From Streptomyces iakyrus (lineage in GTDB: Bacteria > Actinomycetota > Actinomycetes > Streptomycetales > Streptomycetaceae): 64,000 nt of DNA. The DNA lies in contig NZ_JNXI01000037.1 in the NCBI RefSeq assembly GCF_000717055.1, positions 1 to 64,000 of the forward strand, given 5' to 3'. The position numbers and the translations under genes were made by a program. The notes under the pieces were generated by a model that ran no database searches, was not told where the DNA came from, and saw only the letters and a list, made by a program, of their open reading frames with translations. Below, one piece after another: positions 53,189 to 62,130 of the stretch (its first letter is position 1; each line of letters starts with the position of its first letter).

Positions 53189-53853
53189 CGGCGCTCCACC
53201 TCGCCGACGAGGGGGAGGCTGCGGATCTCGCGGCCTTCCTCTCCAGGCTGCTCCACTACGACCGTGGGGCCGCGGTGCGGCTGCAGGCCGCGGGCACCGC
53301 ACTGGCCGTCTTCGGACGGCCCCCGTCTTTCGAGGTGCTCGCCGTGCGGGCGGTGCGGCTGGCGAAGCCGTACGAGAAGGGCCTGGAGGCCACGCTGGAC
53401 GTGACCGTGTCCGCCGGTGAGTTCCTGGAGACGGTGGACGAGAAGGCCGGCACGGTCGTCGTGCCGGGCGCGGTCACCGGGCCGCCGTGGGCGGGTGTGC
53501 TGCCGCCCCGTGGCGGCTGGCGCAGCGAGCCGGGGCTGCCGGAGCCGGACGCCCTGCGGTCCCTCGTCGCCGCCGTCGTCGCCGAATTCCGCAGCCGTAC
53601 GCAGGAGTTGCCCTCGGAGCAGCGGACGCGGGCCGAGCTCGACCGGATCGGACGAGACATCTGGTCCCGCACGGTCGGGGACACCCGGCTGCCCGTGCGG
53701 GCCGTGCACGCGGCGCAGTCCCTGGGCTTCCTGCGGCCCGGGGCGCCGCTCGGGCTGTTCTCGTCGGGCGCGTGGCTGAGGCTGCGCACGCCGTACGGGT
53801 CCATCGCCGTACGACGTGCCGGGCTCGGGGCGCTGGACGTCAGCGTGCGCTGA
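53185..53853 (+). CDS. hypothetical protein coupled to thioesterase
   Basis: 222 aa, starting in an ATGA overlap with the thioesterase stop. It has LLHYDRGAAVRLQAAGTALA, FEVLAVRAVRLAKPYEKGLE and IWSRTVGDTRLPVRAVHAAQ, a mixed alpha/beta pattern without a catalytic motif I know. Coupling suggests a role with the thioesterase. Function unknown. Confidence 0.7.
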   Translation: MTALHLADEGEAADLAAFLSRLLHYDRGAAVRLQAAGTALAVFGRPPSFEVLAVRAVRLAKPYEKGLEATLDVTVSAGEFLETVDEKAGTVVVPGAVTGPPWAGVLPPRGGWRSEPGLPEPDALRSLVAAVVAEFRSRTQELPSEQRTRAELDRIGRDIWSRTVGDTRLPVRAVHAAQSLGFLRPGAPLGLFSSGAWLRLRTPYGSIAVRRAGLGALDVSVR

Positions 53854-53871
53854 CCGGCGCCTCGACGGCCG

Positions 53872-54285
53872 TCAGCCCGCGGTGTTGATCATGGAGGCGG
53901 CCGCGTAGGTCAGGTAGTTCCACAGCGTGTGCTCGTGTTCCTCGGACAGCCCGAGCTCCTCGACGGCGACCCGCATGTGCTTCAGCCACGCGTCGTGCGC
54001 CGCGCGGTCGACCGCGAAGGGCGCGTGCCGCATCCGCAGCCGCGGGTGGCCGCGGTTCTCGCTGTACGTCGTGGGGCCGCCCCAGTACTGCATGAGGAAC
54101 AGCGCGAAGCGGTCCTCGGCCGGGCCCAGGTCCTCCTCGGGGTACATGGGCCGCAGCAGCGGGTCCTCGGCTACTCCCTGGTAGAAACGGTGGACGAGCC
54201 GGCGGAAGGTCTCCTCCCCGCCGACCTGCTCGTAGAAGGTCTGCTCCTGAAGCGTGCCGCGCCGAATCTCATTCACGCGCTCCAT
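53872..54285 (-). CDS. glbO: truncated haemoglobin, group II (GlbO)
   Basis: 137 aa from ATG 54285; GTG 54300 is possible. TFYEQVGGEETFRRLVHRFY is the A/B helix start, FLMQYWGGPTTYSENRGHPR is the E-helix region and LRMRHAPFAVDRAAHDAWLK holds the proximal His (F8) and the conserved Trp of group II. It binds haem and O2 and may deal with NO or peroxides. It converges on the preceding gene. Confidence 0.92.
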   Translation of the reverse strand: MERVNEIRRGTLQEQTFYEQVGGEETFRRLVHRFYQGVAEDPLLRPMYPEEDLGPAEDRFALFLMQYWGGPTTYSENRGHPRLRMRHAPFAVDRAAHDAWLKHMRVAVEELGLSEEHEHTLWNYLTYAAASMINTAG

Positions 54286-54350
54286 GGTCTCAGACGCCAC
54301 GGCATAGGACTCAAGACCTAGGGCCTGTCGTTTGGATCAGGCCGCAGACG

Positions 54351-54446
54351 CGGGGCCTGGCACGCACATCTGCCGCGTTGTCGTCGGTTGCCGACGCTCC
54401 GCGTCGACGCCCTCCTCCGCCTTGCAGCTGCACGCACCAGGCCCCG
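54351..54446. mobile_element. MITE-like repeat with inverted ends
   Basis: About 96 bases bounded by cggggcctgg and ccaggccccg. Inside are further short palindromes (cgtcggttgccgacg). I recall near-identical stretches at many places in Streptomyces genomes, but this was not searched. The sequence just left of it (54320-54342) also has ggcctg...caggcc symmetry and may belong to it. Confidence 0.5.
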
Positions 54447-55304
54447 CTCACCGGCCGGCACCTCTTCGTGCCGTACTACTACGTCGGTGTCGCGGGCGGC
54501 TACGAACGCCGCTGGGGCGAGAGCACCGACCCCGAGGCGCGCGAGCGGTGGATGCGGGGCGCCTACGAGGACACCCCGCTGGCCACCCGGCTGCGCGACG
54601 GCGAGCTGCTGTCCTCCAGCAGCCAGCCGTCCCTGATGGCGGACATGCTGGCCGCGCTGGGCGTCGCGGAGGGCCACACGGTCCTGGAGATCGGCGCCGG
54701 CACCGGCTACAACGCGGCGCTGCTGGCGCATCGGCTGGGCGACGACAAGGTCACCACCGTGGACCTCGACCCGGAGATCACCGAGTCGGCCCGCCGGCAC
54801 CTGGCAGCCGCCGGGTACCACCCGGTCGTCGTCACCGGCGACGGCGCCCGGGGCGTGCCGGAGCGCGCCCCGTTCGACCGGATCATCGCCACCTGCGCCC
54901 TGGGCGGCGTCCCGCCCGCCTGGGTCGCCCAGAGCCGCCCCGGCGGCCGGATCCTCATGCCGCTCGCCACCGGCCTGATCATGCTGACGGTGACGGACGC
55001 CGGGCACGCCGAGGGGCGCTTCCTGCACACGCCCGCCTACTTCGTGCCGCTGCGCGGCGCGGGCCGGCCCGGGGGCGAGCCGGTCCAGCTGGGCGGGGTG
55101 CCGCGCCGGGCGCGCGAGGACGACCTGTTCCGTTTCCTGCTGGCCCTGACCCGCGACAGCCTCGACCCGCAGGAGGCGCACGCGTTGTGGGAGCAGGAGG
55201 GCAGGCCGCAGCGCGAGCGCTACGGCATCACCGTCAGCGGCGAGAGGCAGTGGGCCTGGCTGGACGACCCGGAAGGGCCGTATGCCTGGCCCCTCCCGTC
55301 GTGA
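54378..55304 (+). pseudogene. PCMT-like methyltransferase, 5' end replaced by the repeat
   Basis: From about 54447 the frame is a good protein L-isoaspartate methyltransferase-like sequence: GRHLFVPYYYVGVAGGYERR, LSSSSQPSLMADMLAALGV, then the SAM loop VLEIGAGTGYNAALLA, TVDLDPEI and GDGARGVPERAPFDRIIATC. The first 23 or so codons come from the repeat, and the 50-80 residues expected before HLFVP are missing. TTG 54378 has no ribosome site. The remaining catalytic core is intact, so an active short protein starting near GTG 54469 cannot be excluded. Confidence 0.6.
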
Positions 55305-55323
55305 CGTCGCGCTGCGGCCGGGA

Positions 55324-56664
55324 TCAGCCGCGGCGGATCGTGATGGTCGTCCAGGCGCCCACGTGCACCCGGTCGCCGTCCTGCAGCGGGACGGGGACGA
55401 AGGGCTGGATCGGCTCGTCCGAGCCGTTGACCGTCGTGCCGTTCGTCGAGTTCTGGTCGACGACCGCCCAGCTGCCGTCCGGCTGCTGCACCAGCACCGC
55501 GTGCTGGTGCGAGACGCCCGGGTCCTCCGGCGGCGTCGACAGGTCGATGTCGGGAGTGTCGCCGGTGGAGTGCCGGCGGCGGCCGATCGTGAGCTGGTTG
55601 CCGGTGAGCGTGCGCTGCTGCTCGGGCGAGTACGCGGGCAGGTTCAGGCCCGCGGCCTCGGGGCCGGAGCGCTGCATCATCGCCATGAAGTAGTCGCGGT
55701 CCGGGCCGATGGTCGCGGTCCACGTCGCCGGTCCCTGCGGCGCCTGGGGCTGCTGCGGGAAGCCGCCGGGTCCGGGCGGGGCCTGCGTCGCACCGGGCTG
55801 CGGGTAGCCGTAGCCGCCCTGGCGGGGGCCGCCCTGGCCGCCCGGGCCGGACGTCGGCGGGGAGATCACCCAGTCGTCGTCACCGCCGCCGAAGGACGGA
55901 CCGCCCTGCTGCGGGGGCCGCTGGGTCTCCTGCGGGAATCCGGGCGGGGCCGGCGGGCCGGACTGGTGGAAGGCCTGCGGAGCACCGGGGCCACCCGGGC
56001 CTCCGGGACCGGGACCACCCGGGCCACCGGGACCACCCGGGCCGGGAGGGCCGCCGAAGCCACCGGGGCCACCCGGGCCGCCGGGTCCGGGCGGGGTCGG
56101 GGCACCGCCGGGCTGCGGGTAGCCGTAGCCACCGCCCTGAGGGCCACCGGGGCCGCCGGGGCCACCCGGGCCGGGGCGGCCGGACGGGTCGCCGCCGAAC
56201 GGCGGGATCGGCTCGGCCGGGCGGTTCACCTGCGACGGGCGGGAGCCCTGGTACTCGTAGGAGTCACCGCCGCCGTACGACGGGCCGGGCGGGCCCTGCC
56301 GGCCCGGTGGCTGGAAACGCACGCCGGGGCCGGGCGGCGGGGCCGCGGGGGTGTACGACGTCGCCGTGTTCGTAAGGAAGTTCCACCGGCACTCTTCGCA
56401 GAACGGGGCGCCGCCCTCACGGGGCGTGCGGCACTGCGGGCAGAGCTCCGGCTCGGCGTTCGGTACGGCGGACAGGTGCGGCGGGCGTCCACCGGGCTGG
56501 CCGCCGGGGCCCTGCGGGCCGCCCTGGCCGGGCGGGGGCGGGAAGCCGTAGCCACCGGGCGGCGGCGGGGGAGGAGGCGGAGGCACGGCACCCGCCATGC
56601 GGTGACCGCAGACCTCGCACCAGTCGTCGGAACCCGACTGGTGTCCGTTCGGGCAGGTCGGCAT
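55324..56664 (-). CDS. FHA-domain protein with zinc ribbons and Gly/Pro-rich spacer
   Basis: 446 aa. GGAGGG precedes ATG 56664. Two CxxC zinc ribbons (CPNGH...CEVCGHR, and CPQCRTP...CEECRWN) flank a Pro run. About 200 residues of Gly/Pro/Gln repeats lead to a C-terminal FHA domain: LTIGRRRHS, DPGVSHQHAVLV, DQNSTNGTTVNG and LQDGDRVHVG. FHA domains bind phosphothreonine, and this operon has a Ser/Thr kinase and a phosphatase. The spacer may promote condensation or clustering, which is inference. Confidence 0.88.
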   Translation of the reverse strand: MPTCPNGHQSGSDDWCEVCGHRMAGAVPPPPPPPPPGGYGFPPPPGQGGPQGPGGQPGGRPPHLSAVPNAEPELCPQCRTPREGGAPFCEECRWNFLTNTATSYTPAAPPPGPGVRFQPPGRQGPPGPSYGGGDSYEYQGSRPSQVNRPAEPIPPFGGDPSGRPGPGGPGGPGGPQGGGYGYPQPGGAPTPPGPGGPGGPGGFGGPPGPGGPGGPGGPGPGGPGGPGAPQAFHQSGPPAPPGFPQETQRPPQQGGPSFGGGDDDWVISPPTSGPGGQGGPRQGGYGYPQPGATQAPPGPGGFPQQPQAPQGPATWTATIGPDRDYFMAMMQRSGPEAAGLNLPAYSPEQQRTLTGNQLTIGRRRHSTGDTPDIDLSTPPEDPGVSHQHAVLVQQPDGSWAVVDQNSTNGTTVNGSDEPIQPFVPVPLQDGDRVHVGAWTTITIRRG

Positions 56665-56696
56665 GTCGGCGCGTCCCTCCTTCGATCTCTTCCAGG

Positions 56697-58043
56697 TCAC
56701 TTCTTCACGCGAACAGTCTTGGTGGACCGGGTTTCGAGCGTCATCTCGTCAGCCTCCGCGACCTTCGCCTTCAGTCGCACAGTACCGGTCGCGGCATCGA
56801 CCACGTCCACCACCTTCGCAAGCAGTTTCGCAGTATCCGCGTTCCCGGAGGCACTCGCGAGCTGAACGGCCCGGCCCAGTTTGGCCGTTGCTCCGTCCAT
56901 ATCGCCTGACTTACGAAGATCCAGCCCTTGTTGGATGACTTGTGCCAGTTCGGCCTGCCCGGTGTAGTGGGCGACCTGAGGATTGATCGACGTCGAGGCG
57001 ACCATGTCGTCCGTCCACACGGCCCGCACCAGACCCTGCGCGCCGAGGTTCTGGACGCTGCCGTCGGGCTGCGGAATGACCAGGGAGATCCGGCCCGCCA
57101 GCATCTCCCGCCCGATGCCCGCGACCGGGACCTCGACGCAGACGTGGTAGTCACGGGACTCATCTCCCCAGGAACCGAGGGGGTAGTCGCCGGCGCGCGG
57201 GCCCGCCTCGGTGCGCCGGCCGGTCAGGTCCTCGACCGTCGGCGCGACCTGCTTGACGAACTTCACGGTCGTGTCGACCGGGGTCCACAGCCGCAGCGAG
57301 ACGTCCGCGACCTCCTTGCCCATCGCCGTCTCCATCATCCGCGTGAAGTCGGCGGCGAGCGCGGCCGGATCGGCGACGATGTCGGCGGTGCCGAGCAGGG
57401 CGGAGGCGATCCCTGTGACTTCTTTCACTTCCCAGTCCGTGCCCACGCCGCGCGCGTCACACGTGAAGCGCCCGGCGCACGCGTCGAGCGCGGCCTTCAG
57501 GTCCTGGGGCGATTCGTGCTCGTTGCGGCCGTCGGTGAGCAGGATGCCGTGCCGGATCGCGACGTCAGCGGAGGACAGCAGGCGGTCGGCCAGTTTCAGC
57601 CAGGTGCCGATGGCCGTGCCGCCGCCCGCGCTGAGCGAGCGCAGCGCATGCTTGGCCTGCTCGCGGGTGGTGGCGTCGGCGACCGCGACGCGCCCGCCGC
57701 CCGGGTAGATCTCCTTCGCCACGTGGGTCCCGCCGATCACCGCGAAGTGCACGCCGTCGCGCAGGGTGTCGATCGCCGCGGCCGTGGCGTCGCGAGCGTT
57801 GCGCATCTTGGTCGGCGGGTAGTCCATCGACCCGGAGCAGTCGACCATGATCGCCACGGCCGCGGACGGGCCCTGGCCGGGCGAGTAGAGGTGGGGCGCC
57901 GCGACCGCGCTGCCGATCGTGCCGCCGCCGGTCGCCGTCACCGTGACGATGGCGTTGACCTCGCCGGCGCCCTCCGGCAGGTACTCGTTCTGGTACACGT
58001 CCACCGAGAACTGGGGCACGTTCGACTTCGAGAAATTGGCCAT
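56697..58043 (-). CDS. von Willebrand factor A protein
   Basis: 448 aa. The MIDAS site shows AIMVDCSGSMDYPP (DxSxS), a Thr region in AGGGTAIGTWL and ILLTDGRNEH. The C-terminal third is helical (LAQVIQQGLDLRKSGDMDGA, KLGRAVQLASASGNADTAKL). No signal peptide is seen, so it is probably cytoplasmic. Such vWA proteins work as metal-dependent adaptors; here it sits between FHA and PP2C genes and is likely a phosphorylation target or scaffold. Confidence 0.88.
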   Translation of the reverse strand: MANFSKSNVPQFSVDVYQNEYLPEGAGEVNAIVTVTATGGGTIGSAVAAPHLYSPGQGPSAAVAIMVDCSGSMDYPPTKMRNARDATAAAIDTLRDGVHFAVIGGTHVAKEIYPGGGRVAVADATTREQAKHALRSLSAGGGTAIGTWLKLADRLLSSADVAIRHGILLTDGRNEHESPQDLKAALDACAGRFTCDARGVGTDWEVKEVTGIASALLGTADIVADPAALAADFTRMMETAMGKEVADVSLRLWTPVDTTVKFVKQVAPTVEDLTGRRTEAGPRAGDYPLGSWGDESRDYHVCVEVPVAGIGREMLAGRISLVIPQPDGSVQNLGAQGLVRAVWTDDMVASTSINPQVAHYTGQAELAQVIQQGLDLRKSGDMDGATAKLGRAVQLASASGNADTAKLLAKVVDVVDAATGTVRLKAKVAEADEMTLETRSTKTVRVKK

Positions 58044-58095
58044 GCCTGCTTCGATCCCCCTCCAAAGCCCCCGCCGCGGCGGGGTGATGACGGTA

Positions 58096-58121
58096 GGCGG
58101 ACCGGTCCCCTCCGGTCCGCC
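58096..58121 (-). terminator. hairpin between PP2C and vWA genes
   Basis: Perfect 10-bp stem (58096-58105 with 58112-58121), 6-base loop. It could dampen transcription into the two distal genes, which may therefore have their own promoter in this 100-base gap. Confidence 0.55.
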
Positions 58122-58143
58122 GAGGCGTCCGGCGTACGTGGCC

Positions 58144-59559
58144 TCAGGCCGATCCTGCCCCCTGGGGCACGGCCGGGAACGGCACGAGCGCCACTGTTAC
58201 GTTGTCGTGGCCCCCGCCGTCCAGGGCGTGGCCGACGAGCACCCGGGCGCTGTGCAGCGGATGCGTGGCCGCGTCGAGCGGGACGACGCGGGCCATCTCC
58301 TCGGCCGCCTCCGCGTAGTTCCACAGGCCGTCGGTGCAGACGACGACCACGCCGGGCCGGTCCGGCTTGAACGCGGCGGTGTGCGGTTCCAGTTCGTAGG
58401 CGTCCGCGCCGAGCCAGCCGGTGATCGCGTGGGCGCGCTCGTCGGCGTAGGCCTCGGCCTCGTTCATCAGGCCCGCGGCGACCATCTGCGCGGCCCAGGA
58501 GTCGTCCTCGGTGAGCCGGGCCGGGGGAGCGCTCCGGTCGACCGGGACCCAGTAGGCGCGGCTGTCGCCGACCCAGCCGACGATCAGCAGCCCCGACGTC
58601 ACCACGGCGCCGACGATGGTGCAGGCGGGCGCGTTCTGGTGGGGGGCCTGCTCCAGGGCCGTGGCGGGCTCCGCGGCGAGCGAGTTGACCGCGCGCGAGG
58701 CGGCCAGGATCGCGTCGTGCATCGCCTGCTGCGGGTGGGTGCCGCGCGGCAGGGCCGCCAGCAGCGTCTCGCCCGCCGCCTTCGACGCCGCCGCTGAGGC
58801 GTCGTCGGGGCGGGTCGCCGAGGAGACGCCGTCGCAGACGATCGCGACGGAGGCGGGGGAGCCGTCGGGCAGCGTGGTGGTGCCGATGGCGAACGCGTCC
58901 TCGTTGCGGTGGTGGCGCAGACCGCGGTCGCTGACCGCGGCCAGGGGGCCGGACTCCTGCTCCATGTGGTCCCGTTCGCGCGGCTGGGCGTGGCCGCAGT
59001 TCTCGCAGTAGCCGTCGTCGTCCACGCGGCCGGCCCGGCAGGCGACGCAGACCTTGCCGCCGGCGCCCGCGGCCTGGGCCGCCGGCTCGGCGGACACCCG
59101 TGGGTCCGGCGCCTGGAGGAGGTACTCGTCGGGCTGTGTCTGATAGATCTCCGGCGACACCGCGGCCCCGTCGGGCTGCCGCGGCCGGTCGAACCGCACG
59201 CCCGCGGCCGCGGCCGGCGGGGCACTCGGTGGCGGGGGCGGCTGAGGCGGCAGGGCCGAGCCGCCCGAGTCCGTGCCCGGCAGGTCCGTCGGCAGGTGCA
59301 CCGCCTCCGGGGCTCCCGTGCCGTCCGGCCCGGGGGCGGGCCAGGCCGCGCCGCCGGGGGGCGCCGCCGGGGGCTCGGGATACCCGCCGGCCGGAGCACC
59401 CTGGCCGGGCACCGAGCCGTTCATGGTGATGGTCGGGTTGTCCTGCGGCCGCTCCGGCACGGCGGACAGGTCGTATCCGCACGCGCCGCAGAAACGGTCA
59501 CCCGATTCGAGGGGTTCCTCGCAACTCGGGCAGGCGGACAACTGGGGCATCTGCGACAT
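58144..59559 (-). CDS. PP2C-type Ser/Thr phosphatase with N-terminal zinc ribbon
   Basis: 471 aa. The N-terminus has CPSCEEPLESGDRFCGACGY; a second ribbon CVACRAGRVDDDGYCENCGH lies before the catalytic domain, with a Pro-rich spacer between. PP2C motifs are VSDRGLRHHRNEDAFAIG, VAIVCDGVSSATRPDDAS, VGWVGDSRAYWV, LTEDDSW and VVVCTDGLWNYAEAAEEM, with the metal-binding Asps in place. It should reverse PknG phosphorylation. It starts about four bases after the pknG stop. Confidence 0.92.
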   Translation of the reverse strand: MSQMPQLSACPSCEEPLESGDRFCGACGYDLSAVPERPQDNPTITMNGSVPGQGAPAGGYPEPPAAPPGGAAWPAPGPDGTGAPEAVHLPTDLPGTDSGGSALPPQPPPPPSAPPAAAAGVRFDRPRQPDGAAVSPEIYQTQPDEYLLQAPDPRVSAEPAAQAAGAGGKVCVACRAGRVDDDGYCENCGHAQPRERDHMEQESGPLAAVSDRGLRHHRNEDAFAIGTTTLPDGSPASVAIVCDGVSSATRPDDASAAASKAAGETLLAALPRGTHPQQAMHDAILAASRAVNSLAAEPATALEQAPHQNAPACTIVGAVVTSGLLIVGWVGDSRAYWVPVDRSAPPARLTEDDSWAAQMVAAGLMNEAEAYADERAHAITGWLGADAYELEPHTAAFKPDRPGVVVVCTDGLWNYAEAAEEMARVVPLDAATHPLHSARVLVGHALDGGGHDNVTVALVPFPAVPQGAGSA

Positions 59560-59562
59560 CAA

Positions 59563-62130
59563 CTACACCCACGTCCGGGGGCGGTAACGATTGGCACGTT
59601 CCACCAGGTCGATCCTCTCCTCGCCGCCCCGCGCCAGCCGGGCCAGCGTGCGGTACGAGCGTTCCAGGCCGAAACGCAGGCCCCGCTCGTCCAGGCCGCT
59701 GCCGAGCAGCGTCCGTCCCCCGGCGGCGGGAGGGGCGGAACCCTGGCCCCCGGAGAGTACCCAGTCCAGCGCGCAACCGAGGACTTCGGCCGACAACTGT
59801 TCCCGCCGCGCCGGATCCAGACCGTACGCCTCCAGCGCCTCGACCTGCGCGGCGGCCGCCGTGAGGTCCCCCAGGAAGGCCGCGTCGTTGGCGCTCGCCG
59901 TGCGCTGCCGCAGTCGCGCCCGCACGGCCGCCACCCGGGCGGCCGTGTAGTGGATGGAGGACTCCGGGACCGACTCCAGCGTCCGTACGGCGCCGTGCCG
60001 GTCCCCGGTCGCCAGCTGGACGCGGGCCAGGCCGAACGCGGCGCTCACATAGCTCGGGTCGGCCGACCACACCAGCCGGTAGTACTCGGCGGCGTTGTCG
60101 AGCTGGCCCAGCACTTCGGCGCACAGGCCCAGCGCCAGCTTGGGCGCGATCTCACCCGGGAAGGCGTCGTAGATCGCGTCGAAAGCCAGCGCGGCGCCCT
60201 CGTCGTCGCCCGTGACCAGCGCGGCCACGCCCCGGTACCAGACCACCCGCCAGTCGTCGGGCCGCTCGCCCTCCAGCGCGACCAGCGCCTGCAGTGCGGC
60301 GGCCGGATCGCCGGTCTCCAGCCAGGCTCGGATCTGCCGCAGCCGGGTCTCGATCGACGGGGCCGGAGCGGCGGCCAGGGCGCCGAGCAGTTCCGCGGGC
60401 GCCGAGGTCATCAGCCCCGCCAGGAAACCGGCGTTGGGGTCGGTCGGGTCGACACGCGGAACGGGCAGGGCGAACGCGGCGGAGGCGGTGTCCACGGCCT
60501 TGACGAGGCTGTGCGCCGGCCCGGGCCGCTGCGGGTCGGGCAAGACGGCGGGAGCGCCGGCACGAGCCCGGGCCCGCACCACCCGGGCCCCCAGGCGGGA
60601 CACCTCGCCGTCCAGCCTCGGGAACAACTCCGTGTCCGTCACCCGTAGTTCCGGGCCGAACAGCGTGGACAGGGCCGGGCGGGCGCGGCCCGTCTGGAGG
60701 GAGACGACCTCCCGCAGCACACCCGTCAGCTGCTCGGTCATCTCCTGCGCGGAGGCGAACCGGCGGGCCGGGTCGGGGTCCGTGGCACGGACCAGGAGCC
60801 GGTAGAACGACTCGTACTGCCGGAACACCTCGATGTGGTCCGGGTCGGGCAGGGAGTCGGCGTAGACGTTCGTGTAGCCCTGGAAGTCGAAGGTCAGGAC
60901 GGCGAGGGTGCGCGCGACCGTGTACAGGTCGCTCGCCACCGACGGGCCCGCCTCGGCCACCTCGGGGGCCTGGTAGCCGACCGTGCCGTAGATGGCCGAC
61001 TCCTCGTCGTCCATCCTGCGCACCGCGCCCATGTCGATCAGCTTCAGCTGGTCCTCGGTCTGGATCGCGTTGTCGACCTTGAAGTCGCAGTACAGCAGGT
61101 TCCGGCTGTGCAGGTGCCCGAGCGCCTCCAGCGCCTCGATGCCGTACGCGCAGGCCTGCTCCACCGGCAGCGGGTCGCGCCTGCCCTGGGCGGTGCGGCG
61201 GGCGTTGGCGATCTCCTTCAGGGACTTGCCGCCGACGTACTCCATGACGATGTAGCCGTCGAGCGAACCCGTGCGCTGGTCCAGGTGCTCCACGAAGTTG
61301 TAGATCCGCACGATGTTGGCGTGCTCGATCTCCGCGAGGAAGCGCCGCTCGGAGATCGCCGCCGCCATCGCGTCCTGGTCGCCCGTGTCCAGCAGGCCCT
61401 TGAGAACCACCCAGCGGTCCGAGACCGCCCGGTCGACGGCGAGGTAGATCCAGCCCAGCCCGCCGTGCGCCAGGCAGCCGACCACCTCGTACTGGCCGTG
61501 CACCACGTCCCCGGCCCTCAGCTTCGGCACGAACGAGTACGGATGGCCGCACTTCGTGCAGAAACCCTCCGTACGGCCCGGCCGGTCGCCGCGCGCCCGG
61601 CCCACCGGGGCGCCGCAGTCGGAGCGCGAGCAGAACCGCTTCCGCTCGGGCACCTCGGGGTTGTCCAGGACCATCTCGCGCGGGTCGGGCCGCGGGATCG
61701 GCGGCACCTGCACCAGACCCGCGCCCAGCCGGCCCCGCGACCCGGAACCCGCGGTCGAACCGGAGCTGCGCACCGACACCGAGCGGCCCGTCGACTTGCC
61801 CGACAGGGACCGCGACAGGCGCCCCGACACCGAGCGGCGCGACTTCGACGACTGCGACGACGTCCGCGAACTGCGGCCGCTGGAGCGGGAACTGCCGCTG
61901 CCGGCCGACCCTCGGGAGCCGCCCCTGCCGCCGGCGGTGATGCCGGTGGGAGGCGAACCGACCTCGCCGTTCGCGGCGACGACCGGGGCCAGACCACAGG
62001 TGTCGCAGTACAGCTCGCCGCCGCCCACGTCCTCGTACGTGCCCTCGCAGGCGGGGCGCTGACAGGTGCGCGGCGGCGCGCCGGGCGGCTCCTGCGGTGC
62101 CTGACTCATGGACTCCCCCTCGTCGCTCAT
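59563..62130 (-). CDS. pknG: Ser/Thr protein kinase PknG
   Basis: 855 aa. After a Cys-rich segment and a Ser/Arg-rich disordered stretch, a rubredoxin-like site (CSRSDCGAPVG...FCTKCGHPYSF) precedes the kinase domain: glycine loop CLAHGGLGWIYLAVDR, Lys in RWVVLKGLL, catalytic YCDFKVDNAI and LIDMGAVRRM (DFG position). C-terminal TPRs include AAEYYRLVWSADPSYVSAAF. No membrane helix. In mycobacteria PknG senses glutamate/aspartate through GlnH-GlnX and controls the TCA cycle via GarA. ATG 62130 overlaps the glnX stop as ATGA; ATG 62109 is possible. Confidence 0.95.
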   Translation of the reverse strand: MSDEGESMSQAPQEPPGAPPRTCQRPACEGTYEDVGGGELYCDTCGLAPVVAANGEVGSPPTGITAGGRGGSRGSAGSGSSRSSGRSSRTSSQSSKSRRSVSGRLSRSLSGKSTGRSVSVRSSGSTAGSGSRGRLGAGLVQVPPIPRPDPREMVLDNPEVPERKRFCSRSDCGAPVGRARGDRPGRTEGFCTKCGHPYSFVPKLRAGDVVHGQYEVVGCLAHGGLGWIYLAVDRAVSDRWVVLKGLLDTGDQDAMAAAISERRFLAEIEHANIVRIYNFVEHLDQRTGSLDGYIVMEYVGGKSLKEIANARRTAQGRRDPLPVEQACAYGIEALEALGHLHSRNLLYCDFKVDNAIQTEDQLKLIDMGAVRRMDDEESAIYGTVGYQAPEVAEAGPSVASDLYTVARTLAVLTFDFQGYTNVYADSLPDPDHIEVFRQYESFYRLLVRATDPDPARRFASAQEMTEQLTGVLREVVSLQTGRARPALSTLFGPELRVTDTELFPRLDGEVSRLGARVVRARARAGAPAVLPDPQRPGPAHSLVKAVDTASAAFALPVPRVDPTDPNAGFLAGLMTSAPAELLGALAAAPAPSIETRLRQIRAWLETGDPAAALQALVALEGERPDDWRVVWYRGVAALVTGDDEGAALAFDAIYDAFPGEIAPKLALGLCAEVLGQLDNAAEYYRLVWSADPSYVSAAFGLARVQLATGDRHGAVRTLESVPESSIHYTAARVAAVRARLRQRTASANDAAFLGDLTAAAAQVEALEAYGLDPARREQLSAEVLGCALDWVLSGGQGSAPPAAGGRTLLGSGLDERGLRFGLERSYRTLARLARGGEERIDLVERANRYRPRTWV

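Noticed and set aside
55866..56165. Possible CRISPR or satellite array in the FHA gene
   Set aside because: The repetition is Gly/Pro codon repetition in a coding spacer, without regular repeat-spacer units. No CRISPR array was seen anywhere in the window.
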